Part shown: positions 5,618 to 12,461 of the stretch, piece after piece
Layout: each line of letters begins with the position of its first letter
Numbering within the stretch: position 1 is the stretch's first letter
Origin: a virus
DNA: 20,950 bases
Virus record (IMG/VR): IMGVR_UViG_3300022467_001304
Coordinates: 1 to 20,950 of that record
Reading direction: 5' to 3' (one strand)
Notes under the pieces: model-generated
Seen by the model: the letters and a program-made list of their open reading frames with translations, nothing else
Databases searched by the model: none
What the model was told of the DNA's origin: nothing
Position numbers and translations under genes: made by a program

Positions 5618-8199
5618 GCGGCTACTTTCCACTCCTCGACTTCTCCGAGAGACGGTCCGATCTCCGCCTCGACGAACAGCTTGATGTGTGTCTCGAACGG
5701 CGGTGTGGTCATCTCCCGCGTGATGACCTCGACAGCCTCCTCAATGCGGTCCTCCTTGATCTCGAAGACCAACGAGTCGTGGACGGTGAACAACACGTGA
5801 CCCAGCTCCATGGCGGGCAGGATCTTGGATAGGCGGATCAGTGCACTCAAGCACACGTCACTCGCCAAGCTCTGCATCGGGAAGTTGACGGCCTGGTTCT
5901 CGATGCGGTTACGCAACTGCGGTGTGATCAACCGCCAGCGTCGCTTGCGACCCATCGGCGTTTCGAGTACACCCTTGGTCAGTGCATCGCGCTTCCAGCC
6001 CTCGTACTGCTCGTGCCACTGTGGGTACTCACCCCACAGCTTGTCGATGTACGCTTGGGCCTTCCGCTCGTCACCGCCGGTGATCTCGTAGAGCTCCCCT
6101 TGCGACAGTGACCACGCCTGCCTGCCGTACGCGATCCCGAACGTCACGAACTTGCTGTTGAAGCGCTGTAGCCCTGTGACCTGGTCGTACGGTGTGTCGA
6201 AGATCGCTGCTGCGGTGTTGGTGTGGAAGTCCTTCTCCGTGAGCGCACGGCCTAGGTTCTCGTCACCGCTGTAGTGCCATGCGATGAACAGCTCGAGGTT
6301 CTTGTAGTCGAAGTCCGCGATCACGTGTCCTGGGCTGGCACGGAACAGCTTGCGGATCAGCTTCGCCTTAGTCGGGTCTGCAACGCCCCACTTGGGGATC
6401 GTCTGCATCGGCGGGTTGTGGATCGACAGCCGTCCTGTCACCGTCCCGAACAGCAGGAAGTCTGGGTGGATGCGTCCGTCAGACCACACGTCGTCCGCGA
6501 TGCCACGCACATAGTTGTTCATGAGGTGGTTGCGCTCGTTGTACTCCGCGAACAGCTTCGACAGCGGATGCGCACTGTGGTAGGCCCAGAAGTCCTTGTC
6601 CGTGCTGCGTCCGTTGACCTGCTTCATCTTGAGGATGTCGAGTGCCAGTGCCTGTCGCTGTGGAGCACTGTTGGGGTTGAACGTGTCGTCCTTGACCAGC
6701 ACGAATCGTCGCTTCATGCAACGGGAGCAGCTCGGATCGCCAAACTGCACCTTCGTCACCTTGTTGCGCATGTACTGCAGCCTGGCGCGCCATTCCTTGC
6801 GGTCGTACTTCTCCAGCCAGGTGTGCAACGGCTTCGGAACGCAGTCGGGGCAAGGAGCACCCTTCACCTGTGCACTCGTGTAGTCGCTGGCCTTGAACCC
6901 TTGCTCCGCTGCGTAGCTCTGCAGTTCGACCCGGGCTGCGTCGATCAGTGGTTGCCACTCCTCCTCGAGCTTCTCGACGTAGTCCATGTCGATCATCGTG
7001 CCGTGGTACTCGATCTCGGAGAACGCTAGCTGCGCTGGGGTCAGCAGGTCTTTGCACAGGGAGGTAGTGCCTTCGGCCTTCACAGCAGCCATCAACACCG
7101 GTACCAGCTCACGTGTGTAGTACGCATCCTCGCAACCGTACTCCGCAAGAGCCATCCACTGCGCTTCGCTCATGGGTCCCAGCTTGTAGCTGTACCCACT
7201 TCTGGTGAGCTTGTCCTTGTACAGCGGCGCGTTCAGGTAGCGACGTGACAGTGGTTCCAGACCAACCTGTTCACCACGCTCCGTGAGCCCAAGCCCCAGC
7301 ACCATGGTGTCGATGACCTCGAACTGGTAGTGGAACCCGTTGGCACGCAACACCTGGATGTCGTAGCTGCTGTTGTGCATGATGACGACCCGCTTGGGCC
7401 TGCTCAGCAGCTTGTCCAGCGCTCTGTGGAACCACTCCGACTTCCCGAGCACGCGCATGTCGAACGCGACAGCCTTGATGCCGTCGTACATCTGGATCAT
7501 GACCAGCTCGTCCATCTTCGGACGTGGCTGTGCCCATGGTGCCTTCGACTCCGTGTCGAGCGACAGGTACTGCACCGGATCCATGGCTGCGAGCAACTCG
7601 CATGCCCTAGCCACATCTCGTGTGAACTCCCAGTCCACTTCGATGCGCTTCTTCGGCATCGGGATGTCGCCCTTGACGAGCTGGATCGCACGCTGCAGGG
7701 TGTCGTAGATGTTGTCGAAGAAGCCCGTTCCGCCATGCAACACGGCTGCTGGGTGATACGTCGGGATGACGAAGGCACCCAGCTCCTCACGCCAGTTGGT
7801 GCTGCCTTCGATGTCGCTGAGCTTCTCGCGAGCGCCAGTCAAGGCTGCTGCAGCGGTAGCTCCAAGCGCCACTACGATCTTCGGGTTGCGGGATCGGATC
7901 TCGTCGATCAACCGAGGCCGGCATGCAGCGATGGCTGCAGCGCTTGGTGGTGTGTCCTTCCCGTCACCACCTACGGGTGGTCGGCACTGTGTGACGTTGG
8001 TGACGTACACCTCATGACGCATGACACCGAACTCGGCAAGGGTGGCGTTCAGCAGCCGGCCACTTGCACCGACGAACGGAACGCCATCCCTTGCCTCCTG
8101 CCAACCTGGAGCTTCGCCTACGAGTACGAGGTCGGCCTTTTCCGGCCCATCGCCAGCACAGCCTTCACTGCCCTGGAGAGGGCAACCCGCACAACGCAA
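5614..8199 (-). CDS. uracil-DNA glycosylase domain fused to family A DNA polymerase
   Basis: 861 residues starting with TTG, 6-7 nt after AGGAG; no ATG fits. Residues 1-175 match family 4 uracil-DNA glycosylases: GEAPG at 28-32, PFVGASG at 41-47, PTYHP at 146-150, and Cys3, Cys6, Cys72 and Cys93 in the pattern of the 4Fe-4S cluster. Residues about 205-370 are a 3'-5' exonuclease (DTE at 215-217, HNSSYD at 275-280, YGCED at 354-358). Residues about 580-861 are the polymerase: TGRLS at 588-592, motif A DFDYKNLE at 629-636, motif B with Lys683 and GIAYG, motif C VHDS at 806-809 (Ser where Pol I has Glu). An insertion at about 448-500 holds two CxxC pairs. It is the replicative polymerase of the phage; both catalytic modules look intact. 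Confidence 0.93.
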   Translation of the reverse strand: MRCAGCPLQGSEGCAGDGPEKADLVLVGEAPGWQEARDGVPFVGASGRLLNATLAEFGVMRHEVYVTNVTQCRPPVGGDGKDTPPSAAAIAACRPRLIDEIRSRNPKIVVALGATAAAALTGAREKLSDIEGSTNWREELGAFVIPTYHPAAVLHGGTGFFDNIYDTLQRAIQLVKGDIPMPKKRIEVDWEFTRDVARACELLAAMDPVQYLSLDTESKAPWAQPRPKMDELVMIQMYDGIKAVAFDMRVLGKSEWFHRALDKLLSRPKRVVIMHNSSYDIQVLRANGFHYQFEVIDTMVLGLGLTERGEQVGLEPLSRRYLNAPLYKDKLTRSGYSYKLGPMSEAQWMALAEYGCEDAYYTRELVPVLMAAVKAEGTTSLCKDLLTPAQLAFSEIEYHGTMIDMDYVEKLEEEWQPLIDAARVELQSYAAEQGFKASDYTSAQVKGAPCPDCVPKPLHTWLEKYDRKEWRARLQYMRNKVTKVQFGDPSCSRCMKRRFVLVKDDTFNPNSAPQRQALALDILKMKQVNGRSTDKDFWAYHSAHPLSKLFAEYNERNHLMNNYVRGIADDVWSDGRIHPDFLLFGTVTGRLSIHNPPMQTIPKWGVADPTKAKLIRKLFRASPGHVIADFDYKNLELFIAWHYSGDENLGRALTEKDFHTNTAAAIFDTPYDQVTGLQRFNSKFVTFGIAYGRQAWSLSQGELYEITGGDERKAQAYIDKLWGEYPQWHEQYEGWKRDALTKGVLETPMGRKRRWRLITPQLRNRIENQAVNFPMQSLASDVCLSALIRLSKILPAMELGHVLFTVHDSLVFEIKEDRIEEAVEVITREMTTPPFETHIKLFVEAEIGPSLGEVEEWKVAA

Positions 8200-8208
8200 C
8201 GGTGTCTC

Positions 8209-8289
8209 CTAGTTTCGAGGGGTGAACCAGTTGATCAGAATGCACCCGATGACGACGAATGCGATCGCGACGATCATCCAGTGCGGCAT
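8209..8289 (-). CDS. 26-residue membrane microprotein
   Basis: ATG at 8289 preceded by AAGGAGGAGCA, one of the strongest ribosome binding sites in the window. The product starts MPHWMIVAIAFVVIGCIL and ends NWFTPRN: a single hydrophobic helix with one cysteine and a short basic tail. Its TAG stop is embedded in the AGGAG used by the polymerase gene. It is the first gene after promoter 8320-8348, so it should be made in quantity. Too short for most gene callers. It could be a real membrane peptide or a leader that sets polymerase translation; function unknown. Confidence 0.65.
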   Translation of the reverse strand: MPHWMIVAIAFVVIGCILINWFTPRN

Positions 8290-8319
8290 TGCTCCTCCTT
8301 GTGAGTGCCCTATGTATTG

Positions 8320-8348
8320 ATTATAGGTGACTCACCCGAGGTTTTCAA
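8320..8348 (-). promoter_or_regulatory. class I promoter driving the polymerase unit
   Basis: On the minus strand TTGAAA (8348-8343), a 17-bp spacer and TATAAT (8325-8320), followed by the shared leader CAATACATAGGGCAC. The spacer contains GGTGAGTCACC, an inverted repeat with 5-bp arms. The TGA inside the -35 hexamer is the stop codon of the gene ending at 8345. The first start codon is 31 nt downstream. Four more copies occur in the window. Confidence 0.85.
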
Positions 8349-8740
8349 GCAGAGACTCCTGGAGTCGCCCAATGGGCTTGTGGTTGCGCAACAGAAATAT
8401 GTTGCCCGGTTCCCGAACGACCCGTATTTTCCGTTTTAGCGTTGGACTGTTGCTGCAGATACATCGCGAGCGCCATAACCGCGAACACAGCCTTGTCCTT
8501 GTAGGAGTCTGCTACCGATTCGTACGAGGGTTCCCTGCCATTCTCCCGTAGAGAGCGCAGACGCACGAGCTTGTTCGCCTCGAAAATGTCTGCGACGATC
8601 TCCTCTGGGATGCCGAACAGGTCCCCTACCTGTGCAAACGACGCAAATGGGGCTGCGTCATCGGACTCGTAGTCCTTGCCCTTCGCGTAGTACGTATCGC
8701 CGATGATACGCAACGCCTCTGCGAACCAGTCCTGCGCCAT
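8345..8740 (-). CDS. DUF1599-like (nucleotide modification associated domain 1-like) protein
   Basis: 131 residues from the ATG at 8740, 7 nt after GGAGGT. An in-frame ATG at 8845 overlaps the upstream stop (ATGA) but has only a distant site, so a 166-residue form is less likely. The core (YYAKGKDYESDD, then DIFEANKLVRLRSL, then SYESVADSYKDKAVFAVMALAMYL) has the K-G-x-D-Y, hydrophobic-x-K-x-x-R-L and E-S-x-x-D-x-x-x-D layout of DUF1599, an all-alpha family found in phages with nucleotide-metabolism or modification genes. The last 30 residues are low complexity and span a promoter-like repeat, so they are probably not part of the fold. A role in nucleotide handling is inferred. Confidence 0.65.
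   Translation of the reverse strand: MAQDWFAEALRIIGDTYYAKGKDYESDDAAPFASFAQVGDLFGIPEEIVADIFEANKLVRLRSLRENGREPSYESVADSYKDKAVFAVMALAMYLQQQSNAKTENTGRSGTGQHISVAQPQAHWATPGVSA
8395..8430 (+). promoter_or_regulatory. class II promoter-like repeat, copy B
   Basis: AAATATG, TTGCCC (8402-8407), 17-bp spacer, TATTTT (8425-8430). It lies inside the 3' end of the DUF1599-like gene and points right, antisense to it, 54 bp back-to-back with the leftward promoter at 8320-8348. The sequence GCAAC before AAATATGTTGC could also form a 5-bp hairpin. The function is undetermined. Confidence 0.5.
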
Positions 8741-8841
8741 GTTCCCTACCTCCAGGGGGCGTCGATCTAGGTGGGAACGTTGACTCAGGTCTGCACGGTC
8801 GGTACCGTCACTGGCCCTCCTCTCAGCCGAGTTGTTGGTGG

Positions 8842-9399
8842 TCATGCGTACAACGGGTTCCTTCCCGCGATACGCACCTCGGTGACAGTGTCCCGACGAA
8901 CCCATGTGGCGCCCCGATCATTCGTCGCGAACTGCTTGCACACCAAGCACAAGAACCAGCCCTTGCCGAAGTCCTCACTTCGGGTCATGGAATGCTGGCA
9001 ACCGTCTTGCCTCCACTTCTCGAGCATCAGACGGTATTCCGGAGGCATAGGAATCCGTCCCTTGTAGACACCCTCCCAGCGACAGACGAGATCCCAGCGA
9101 TCCTTTCGCTGCAAGAACAGCATCTCGTCGTGGTCACAGTACTCCGCGAGCTGGTGTACGCCAAGCGGTGATTTCGCGTTCAGTGGCGTCTGATGACCCG
9201 TCCAGCCACGTCGACGCATCTCGAGCACCGACCTGCGATGCACGTCCCACAGCAGGTAGCGTCGTGCGGGATCCGACCAGCGTGCATCCCACTTGCGACC
9301 GTCGCGGACGATGAGGTTCCACAGTGCGTGGATCTCGTTGTGCTGCGCGAGCACACGCTGGTCGTCCAGCTCACCAAACGGTACGTGCCAGATCCTCAC
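8842..9399 (-). CDS. pyrimidine dimer DNA glycosylase-like protein (DenV/Pyr_excise type) with C-terminal Cys motif
   Basis: 185 residues from the GTG at 9399, which overlaps the upstream stop (GTGA); longer starts up to 9456 lie wholly inside the upstream gene. The N terminus RIWHVPFGELDDQRVLAQHNEIHALWN matches in layout the glycosylase/AP-lyase family of T4 endonuclease V, with Glu22 in the place of the catalytic glutamate. RRRGWTGHQTPLN follows as in bacterial members, and RWEGVYKGRIPMPPEY forms a second conserved block. The enzyme would cut the glycosidic bond at cyclobutane pyrimidine dimers. The last 50 residues hold CQH and CLVC, a possible zinc site. In T4 the nucleophile is the Thr2 amine; here residue 2 is Arg, so the chemistry is uncertain. 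Confidence 0.75.
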   Translation of the reverse strand: MRIWHVPFGELDDQRVLAQHNEIHALWNLIVRDGRKWDARWSDPARRYLLWDVHRRSVLEMRRRGWTGHQTPLNAKSPLGVHQLAEYCDHDEMLFLQRKDRWDLVCRWEGVYKGRIPMPPEYRLMLEKWRQDGCQHSMTRSEDFGKGWFLCLVCKQFATNDRGATWVRRDTVTEVRIAGRNPLYA

Positions 9400-9560
9400 T
9401 TCGATGCCTGCTTCCGTTCTCGCTGCTGACGGTACTTCGCATCCACTCGATGGCACCCGTACATGATGTCCGTCGCACTGTAGTGGATTGGCGAATCCTG
9501 CGGGAAGGGACAGTGCCGACAGCCGTTACCGTTGTAGTCGTAGACGTGTTGGTCGATCAC
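9396..9560 (-). CDS. small Cys/His protein, putative zinc-binding
   Basis: 54 residues, GTG start 8 nt after GGAGGT, overlapping the upstream stop (GTGA) and the downstream start (GTGA). The product contains NGCRHCPFPQDSPIHY, giving C14-x2-C17, and C36-H37, followed by a basic Arg/Lys/Gln-rich C terminus (KYRQQRERKQ). This arrangement suggests a small zinc-binding, possibly nucleic acid-binding protein. It has good start signals but is below usual size cut-offs. Function unknown. Confidence 0.65.
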   Translation of the reverse strand: MIDQHVYDYNGNGCRHCPFPQDSPIHYSATDIMYGCHRVDAKYRQQRERKQASK

Positions 9561-9727
9561 AGTAGTGGACCTCCGATCGCAATGCTGTGGATGCGCCAGA
9601 CGATGAAGGTCGCGGTCAGCACTACGACCATCACCATCGCACCCAACCCGATGTAGTCCATGATGTCGAGTGGCTCGCCGTACGTGACCTCTTCGGTGCA
9701 GCGGTGGCAGAGCGAGTCAATGCTCAG
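9557..9727 (-). CDS. small membrane protein with CxxC, start codon uncertain (possible CTG)
   Basis: The C-terminal 34 residues from DIMDYIGLG form one transmembrane helix (GAMVMVVVLTATFIVW), preceded by LCHRC. In this frame there is no ATG, GTG or TTG between 9661 and about 9877. A CTG at 9727 overlaps the upstream stop codon (CTGA) 8 nt after GGAGG and would give 56 residues. A further CTG at 9796 follows GAGGA and would add a second CxxC, making CxxC-x12-CxxC. The ATG at 9661 would give a 34-residue membrane peptide but has a poor site. A zinc ribbon on a membrane anchor is possible; function unknown. Confidence 0.5.
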   Translation of the reverse strand: MSIDSLCHRCTEEVTYGEPLDIMDYIGLGAMVMVVVLTATFIVWRIHSIAIGGPLL

Positions 9728-9972
9728 CTGTTGAGCCTCCGTCGCACACCCGCGACACTTTCCACTGAAGCGATCTCCGAGTTGAGAATCGTGCAGCGCT
9801 CGTCCTCGTACCGCCCGCCCAGCTTGTACGGTGCTGGCACTGGCACGAACTTCTGACGGACGATCGTTATCCCACATGAATCCCACAACTCCACCTTCCC
9901 GACGAGATAGTTGCCATCGATGTCCGTAACCTGGACGAGCTGCCCTGCCTGCACCGTCAGCTGGTTCAACAC
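9724..9972 (-). CDS. hypothetical small protein, SH3-like beta barrel layout
   Basis: 82 residues from the GTG at 9972, 6 nt after AGGGAG; the ATG two codons earlier sits directly against that site. It is the first gene after promoter 10005-10033. The product begins with alternating strands (QLVQVTDIDGNYLVGKVELW, GITIVRQKFVPVPA) with a loop ending PYKLGGRYEDERC, a pattern like small SH3-type barrels. No catalytic motif, membrane segment or family is recognised. Confidence 0.65.
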   Translation of the reverse strand: MLNQLTVQAGQLVQVTDIDGNYLVGKVELWDSCGITIVRQKFVPVPAPYKLGGRYEDERCTILNSEIASVESVAGVRRRLNS

Positions 9973-10004
9973 CTGCATCTCCCTGTTTGAGTGCCTACTA
10001 GTTA

Positions 10005-10033
10005 ATTATAGGTGACTCACTCCGGAAAATCAA
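10005..10033 (-). promoter_or_regulatory. class I promoter of the repair/small-gene unit
   Basis: TTGATT (10033-10028), 17-bp spacer, TATAAT (10010-10005) on the minus strand, then TAACTAGTAGGCACTC. The spacer contains GTGAGTCAC. The TGA of the MazG-like gene's stop codon lies within the -35 hexamer. First start codon 33 nt downstream. Confidence 0.85.
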
Positions 10034-10311
10034 GTGGTGCCTACGATCTCCTTACGAACTTTTGCAGCGAACGTCGTCGCTACGGACCCGACTTGGATCA
10101 GCTCTTCGTACAGGTGCGCGGCAGGGTCTCCGTCGAGAAGCGCTTGGGCAACCTCGCCCACTTCGGCAACCAGGATCGCAAGTCGCTGCCAGTCGCTCAT
10201 CGCGCGGGGATCGTCGATGGATGCTGCTGCGTGGATCACTCTTGCACGTGCCCGCTCACGGATCAGGTCGTCGATGACCCTAGCGTCGATTTCGGGCGAG
10301 GTTTCCGCCAT
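10030..10311 (-). CDS. MazG-like nucleotide pyrophosphohydrolase family protein
   Basis: 93 residues, ATG directly after AGGAGCAA, 6 nt after the Gat-QueC stop. Residues about 44-85 read ILVAEVGEVAQALLDG and then LYEELIQVGSVA, the E-x-x-E, E-E-L-x-x-V layout of MazG-like all-alpha NTP pyrophosphatases, which hydrolyse nucleoside triphosphates to monophosphates and pyrophosphate. The usual Asp of the E-x-x-D motif is Gly here (EELIQVG), so metal binding or activity may be altered. It is the last gene of the modification unit. A part in clearing or balancing nucleotides for DNA modification is inferred from position only. Confidence 0.65.
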   Translation of the reverse strand: MAETSPEIDARVIDDLIRERARARVIHAAASIDDPRAMSDWQRLAILVAEVGEVAQALLDGDPAAHLYEELIQVGSVATTFAAKVRKEIVGTT

Positions 10312-10317
10312 TTGCTC

Positions 10318-11673
10318 CTACTTCGCGTACTCGGTTGGGTCTGTCACTCCTGCCATCTCGAACGCCTTACGCCGCATGCTGCACGGCCCACAGTCACCGC
10401 AGTGGATCTCTTCGCCGTGGTAGCACGACCACGTCAGCTCGAACGGCATGTTCAGCTTGTGCCCGAACTCGACGATGTCGTGCTTCATCAGGCCTGCCAG
10501 CGGATCGCTGAACGTCACGTGCTTGTACGCCTTAAGTGCGTAGGGAGCCAGCTCCCGCCACTTATTGACGAACTCCTGCTCGTTGTCCGGGAATGCGCCA
10601 GACTCCTCCTGGTTGCTCCCCAACGCGATGCAGTCGTAGTCGTTGGCTTCCGCATACGCCAGCGCCAGGGCAAGCATCACCGTGTTGCGTGCGGGAACCC
10701 ACTCGTTGGCGAACTCTGCACCTGCTTCTCCGCCAGAGATCACACCCTGTGCATCCGTCAACACACTCTGTGCGTGCTGCTCGAAGAAGTTCGTCGGCAA
10801 CTCGATGACCCGTCCACCGACAGCGGAGGCCATGTTGTAGACCGCTTCGACCTCTTTCGTCTCTGCCCTGCACCCGTAGCGGAAGTGTAGCAGGTTAACC
10901 TGGTGACCCACTTGGTGGTGCTGCCACGCAACTACCGACGAGTCCAACCCTCCACTGCAGACGACCAACGTCCGGAAGTACTCCCGCTTTCGCACAGGGT
11001 AGAGGGAGTGACTCCGTAACACACCGATGTCCGAAAGGGATCCGTACTGGTAGGGACCCAGCTCGATTGGTCCTGGGTCCTTCATCGGGTTGTACGTGTT
11101 GTCGAAGTACGACCGCTGAGACGCGAACGTGTACGCACCTTTGCCGTTGGACAGCATCCACAGCGGCTTGTAGTTCGACGCCCAGTAGATCATCCGCGGC
11201 TGGCGTGCACTGTACGCGAGGATGGCGAAGCTACCCTTGAGCTTCCGGATCGTGGTCTCCCAGCCCCACTCAACCAGACACGCAGCGATGATCCAGCTGT
11301 CGACCTCCGTCGGACGACCAGCGGGATGACTCCACTCCGCGGAGCCGGTGAACTTCAGCTCCTCCCACAGCTCCTTGTCGTTGGCGATGGTCCCGTTGTG
11401 GACGACCGTCCACTCGTCGAGATCGGCACCAGCTCGGAACGGTTGCACGTCATCGAGCGTGCGGGAGTCCTCCCAGACCGGTGTACCGCGGTAGTACCCC
11501 AGGAACGGTCCACGGGCAGGAATCGGAGGATACCCAACTCCCTTGACGCTCTTGGTCATCTCGTTGAGGTTGACGATCCCCCAGCTGTCTCGTCCACGTT
11601 CGCGTGACCGTCGAGCGACTGCGTCGATCTGCGCGACGTTGTCCATGGCGAAGCCACCAAAGATGCCGCACAT
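10318..11673 (-). CDS. queC: glutamine amidotransferase-QueC fusion (Gat-QueC)
   Basis: 451 residues; the ATG shares its A with the DpdA stop (TGATG). Residues 1-220 are a class II glutaminase: the catalytic Cys2 in MCGIFGG, HNG at 92-94 and EVDSW at 123-127. Residues 233-451 are QueC: the PP-loop SGGLDSS at 240-246, ARNTVML in the middle and a zinc site Cys417-x7-Cys425-x2-Cys428-x2-Cys431. QueC turns 7-carboxy-7-deazaguanine into preQ0 with ATP and ammonia. In archaea and in coliphage 9g the Gat-QueC form is tied to archaeosine (G+) formation, so the product in DNA may be dG+ instead of, or besides, dPreQ0. Both domains look intact. The cluster context makes the function secure; the final base is inference. 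Confidence 0.93.
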   Translation of the reverse strand: MCGIFGGFAMDNVAQIDAVARRSRERGRDSWGIVNLNEMTKSVKGVGYPPIPARGPFLGYYRGTPVWEDSRTLDDVQPFRAGADLDEWTVVHNGTIANDKELWEELKFTGSAEWSHPAGRPTEVDSWIIAACLVEWGWETTIRKLKGSFAILAYSARQPRMIYWASNYKPLWMLSNGKGAYTFASQRSYFDNTYNPMKDPGPIELGPYQYGSLSDIGVLRSHSLYPVRKREYFRTLVVCSGGLDSSVVAWQHHQVGHQVNLLHFRYGCRAETKEVEAVYNMASAVGGRVIELPTNFFEQHAQSVLTDAQGVISGGEAGAEFANEWVPARNTVMLALALAYAEANDYDCIALGSNQEESGAFPDNEQEFVNKWRELAPYALKAYKHVTFSDPLAGLMKHDIVEFGHKLNMPFELTWSCYHGEEIHCGDCGPCSMRRKAFEMAGVTDPTEYAK

Positions 11674-12461
11674 CAGAAGCGGTCCTCTCGCAGCCAGTTG
11701 TCCATGGCCGAGATGCCGTTGCGGACGAGGTCACGGCTGGTTGGCGTCAGCTCGTCCCACTCGAAGTACCCCATCCGACCACCGAGCTTCTCACGTCCTG
11801 GGTAGTCCGGCACACCGTACCGGAACCACGACTCTGACACCATCGTACCGGTGAGACCCCAGACCACGAACTTGCTGGTGTCCATCGTACGCACGTTCTG
11901 CCGGATCCACGGATCGAGCATCTCCGTGAGGGTCGAACTCACACCCAGCAGGTGGATCTGCTTGTCCGGGAACATCAGCTTCAGCGCACTGACGATCGAG
12001 CCACGGGGCTGACCGAACAGCTCCTGGACTTCCTCGATGACACCGAAGGTCTTGACGCCACGGATACGCGCGAGGGTCCTAGCGCACTCGAAGTACTCCT
12101 CACCTGTGCGACCCTGCGGTACCGCCATGAACGAGTCGTAGCCGACGTCCCAGAGGTGTGACGCTGCCGCGTAGCTCTTGCGGACGGTCTGTACCGGGTC
12201 CTGGAAGACGTCGCTGAGGACGATCTCGTCTGGCTGGACGATCCGCGCTGCCTTGGTCAGCAGTGACAGCGGTGTGTCGTGGCCTTCGAACGCAGCGGTG
12301 TCCATGATCACGAAGTGCCCGCGATGCTTGCGCTCCTGGTAGAACGACGCATAGTCACTGCTATCCGCAACGACGTTCGCAACGCACAGGTGTGTGGTAC
12401 TGGTGTTCGGGATGACCTCCCACGCAGCTTTCGCTGGGGGAATGTGGCACAGCTTCATCAT
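11673..12461 (-). CDS. dpdA: DNA-guanine transglycosylase DpdA, phage type
   Basis: 262 residues. Two adjacent ATGs (12461 and 12458) follow AAGGAG and overlap the FolE stop codon. The layout follows the TGT superfamily: VIMDTAAFE at 52-59 (Asp54), VLSDVFQD at 81-88 (Asp84), VPQG at 114-117, IHLLG at 169-173 and RTMDTS at 191-196 with Asp194 as the candidate nucleophile. It is much shorter than bacterial TGT (about 370) and lacks its CxCxxC zinc motif, as expected of small phage DpdA forms. It would replace guanine in DNA by preQ0 or a derivative. The position between FolE and Gat-QueC strongly supports this. The recognised DNA sequence cannot be read from the gene. Confidence 0.9.
   Translation of the reverse strand: MMKLCHIPPAKAAWEVIPNTSTTHLCVANVVADSSDYASFYQERKHRGHFVIMDTAAFEGHDTPLSLLTKAARIVQPDEIVLSDVFQDPVQTVRKSYAAASHLWDVGYDSFMAVPQGRTGEEYFECARTLARIRGVKTFGVIEEVQELFGQPRGSIVSALKLMFPDKQIHLLGVSSTLTEMLDPWIRQNVRTMDTSKFVVWGLTGTMVSESWFRYGVPDYPGREKLGGRMGYFEWDELTPTSRDLVRNGISAMDNWLREDRF

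Noticed and set aside
6274-7029. Long plus-strand open frame opposite the polymerase gene.
   Set aside because: No ribosome binding site, no recognisable protein, and it lies fully antisense to strong polymerase motifs; long antisense frames are expected in GC-rich DNA.
7330-8304. Plus-strand open frame of 324 codons opposite the UDG and exonuclease domains.
   Set aside because: Composition is that of a shadow frame, it covers the polymerase start region and it has no family features.
10012-10890. Plus-strand open frame of 292 codons opposite gat-queC.
   Set aside because: It begins inside the class I promoter and is antisense to conserved QueC motifs.
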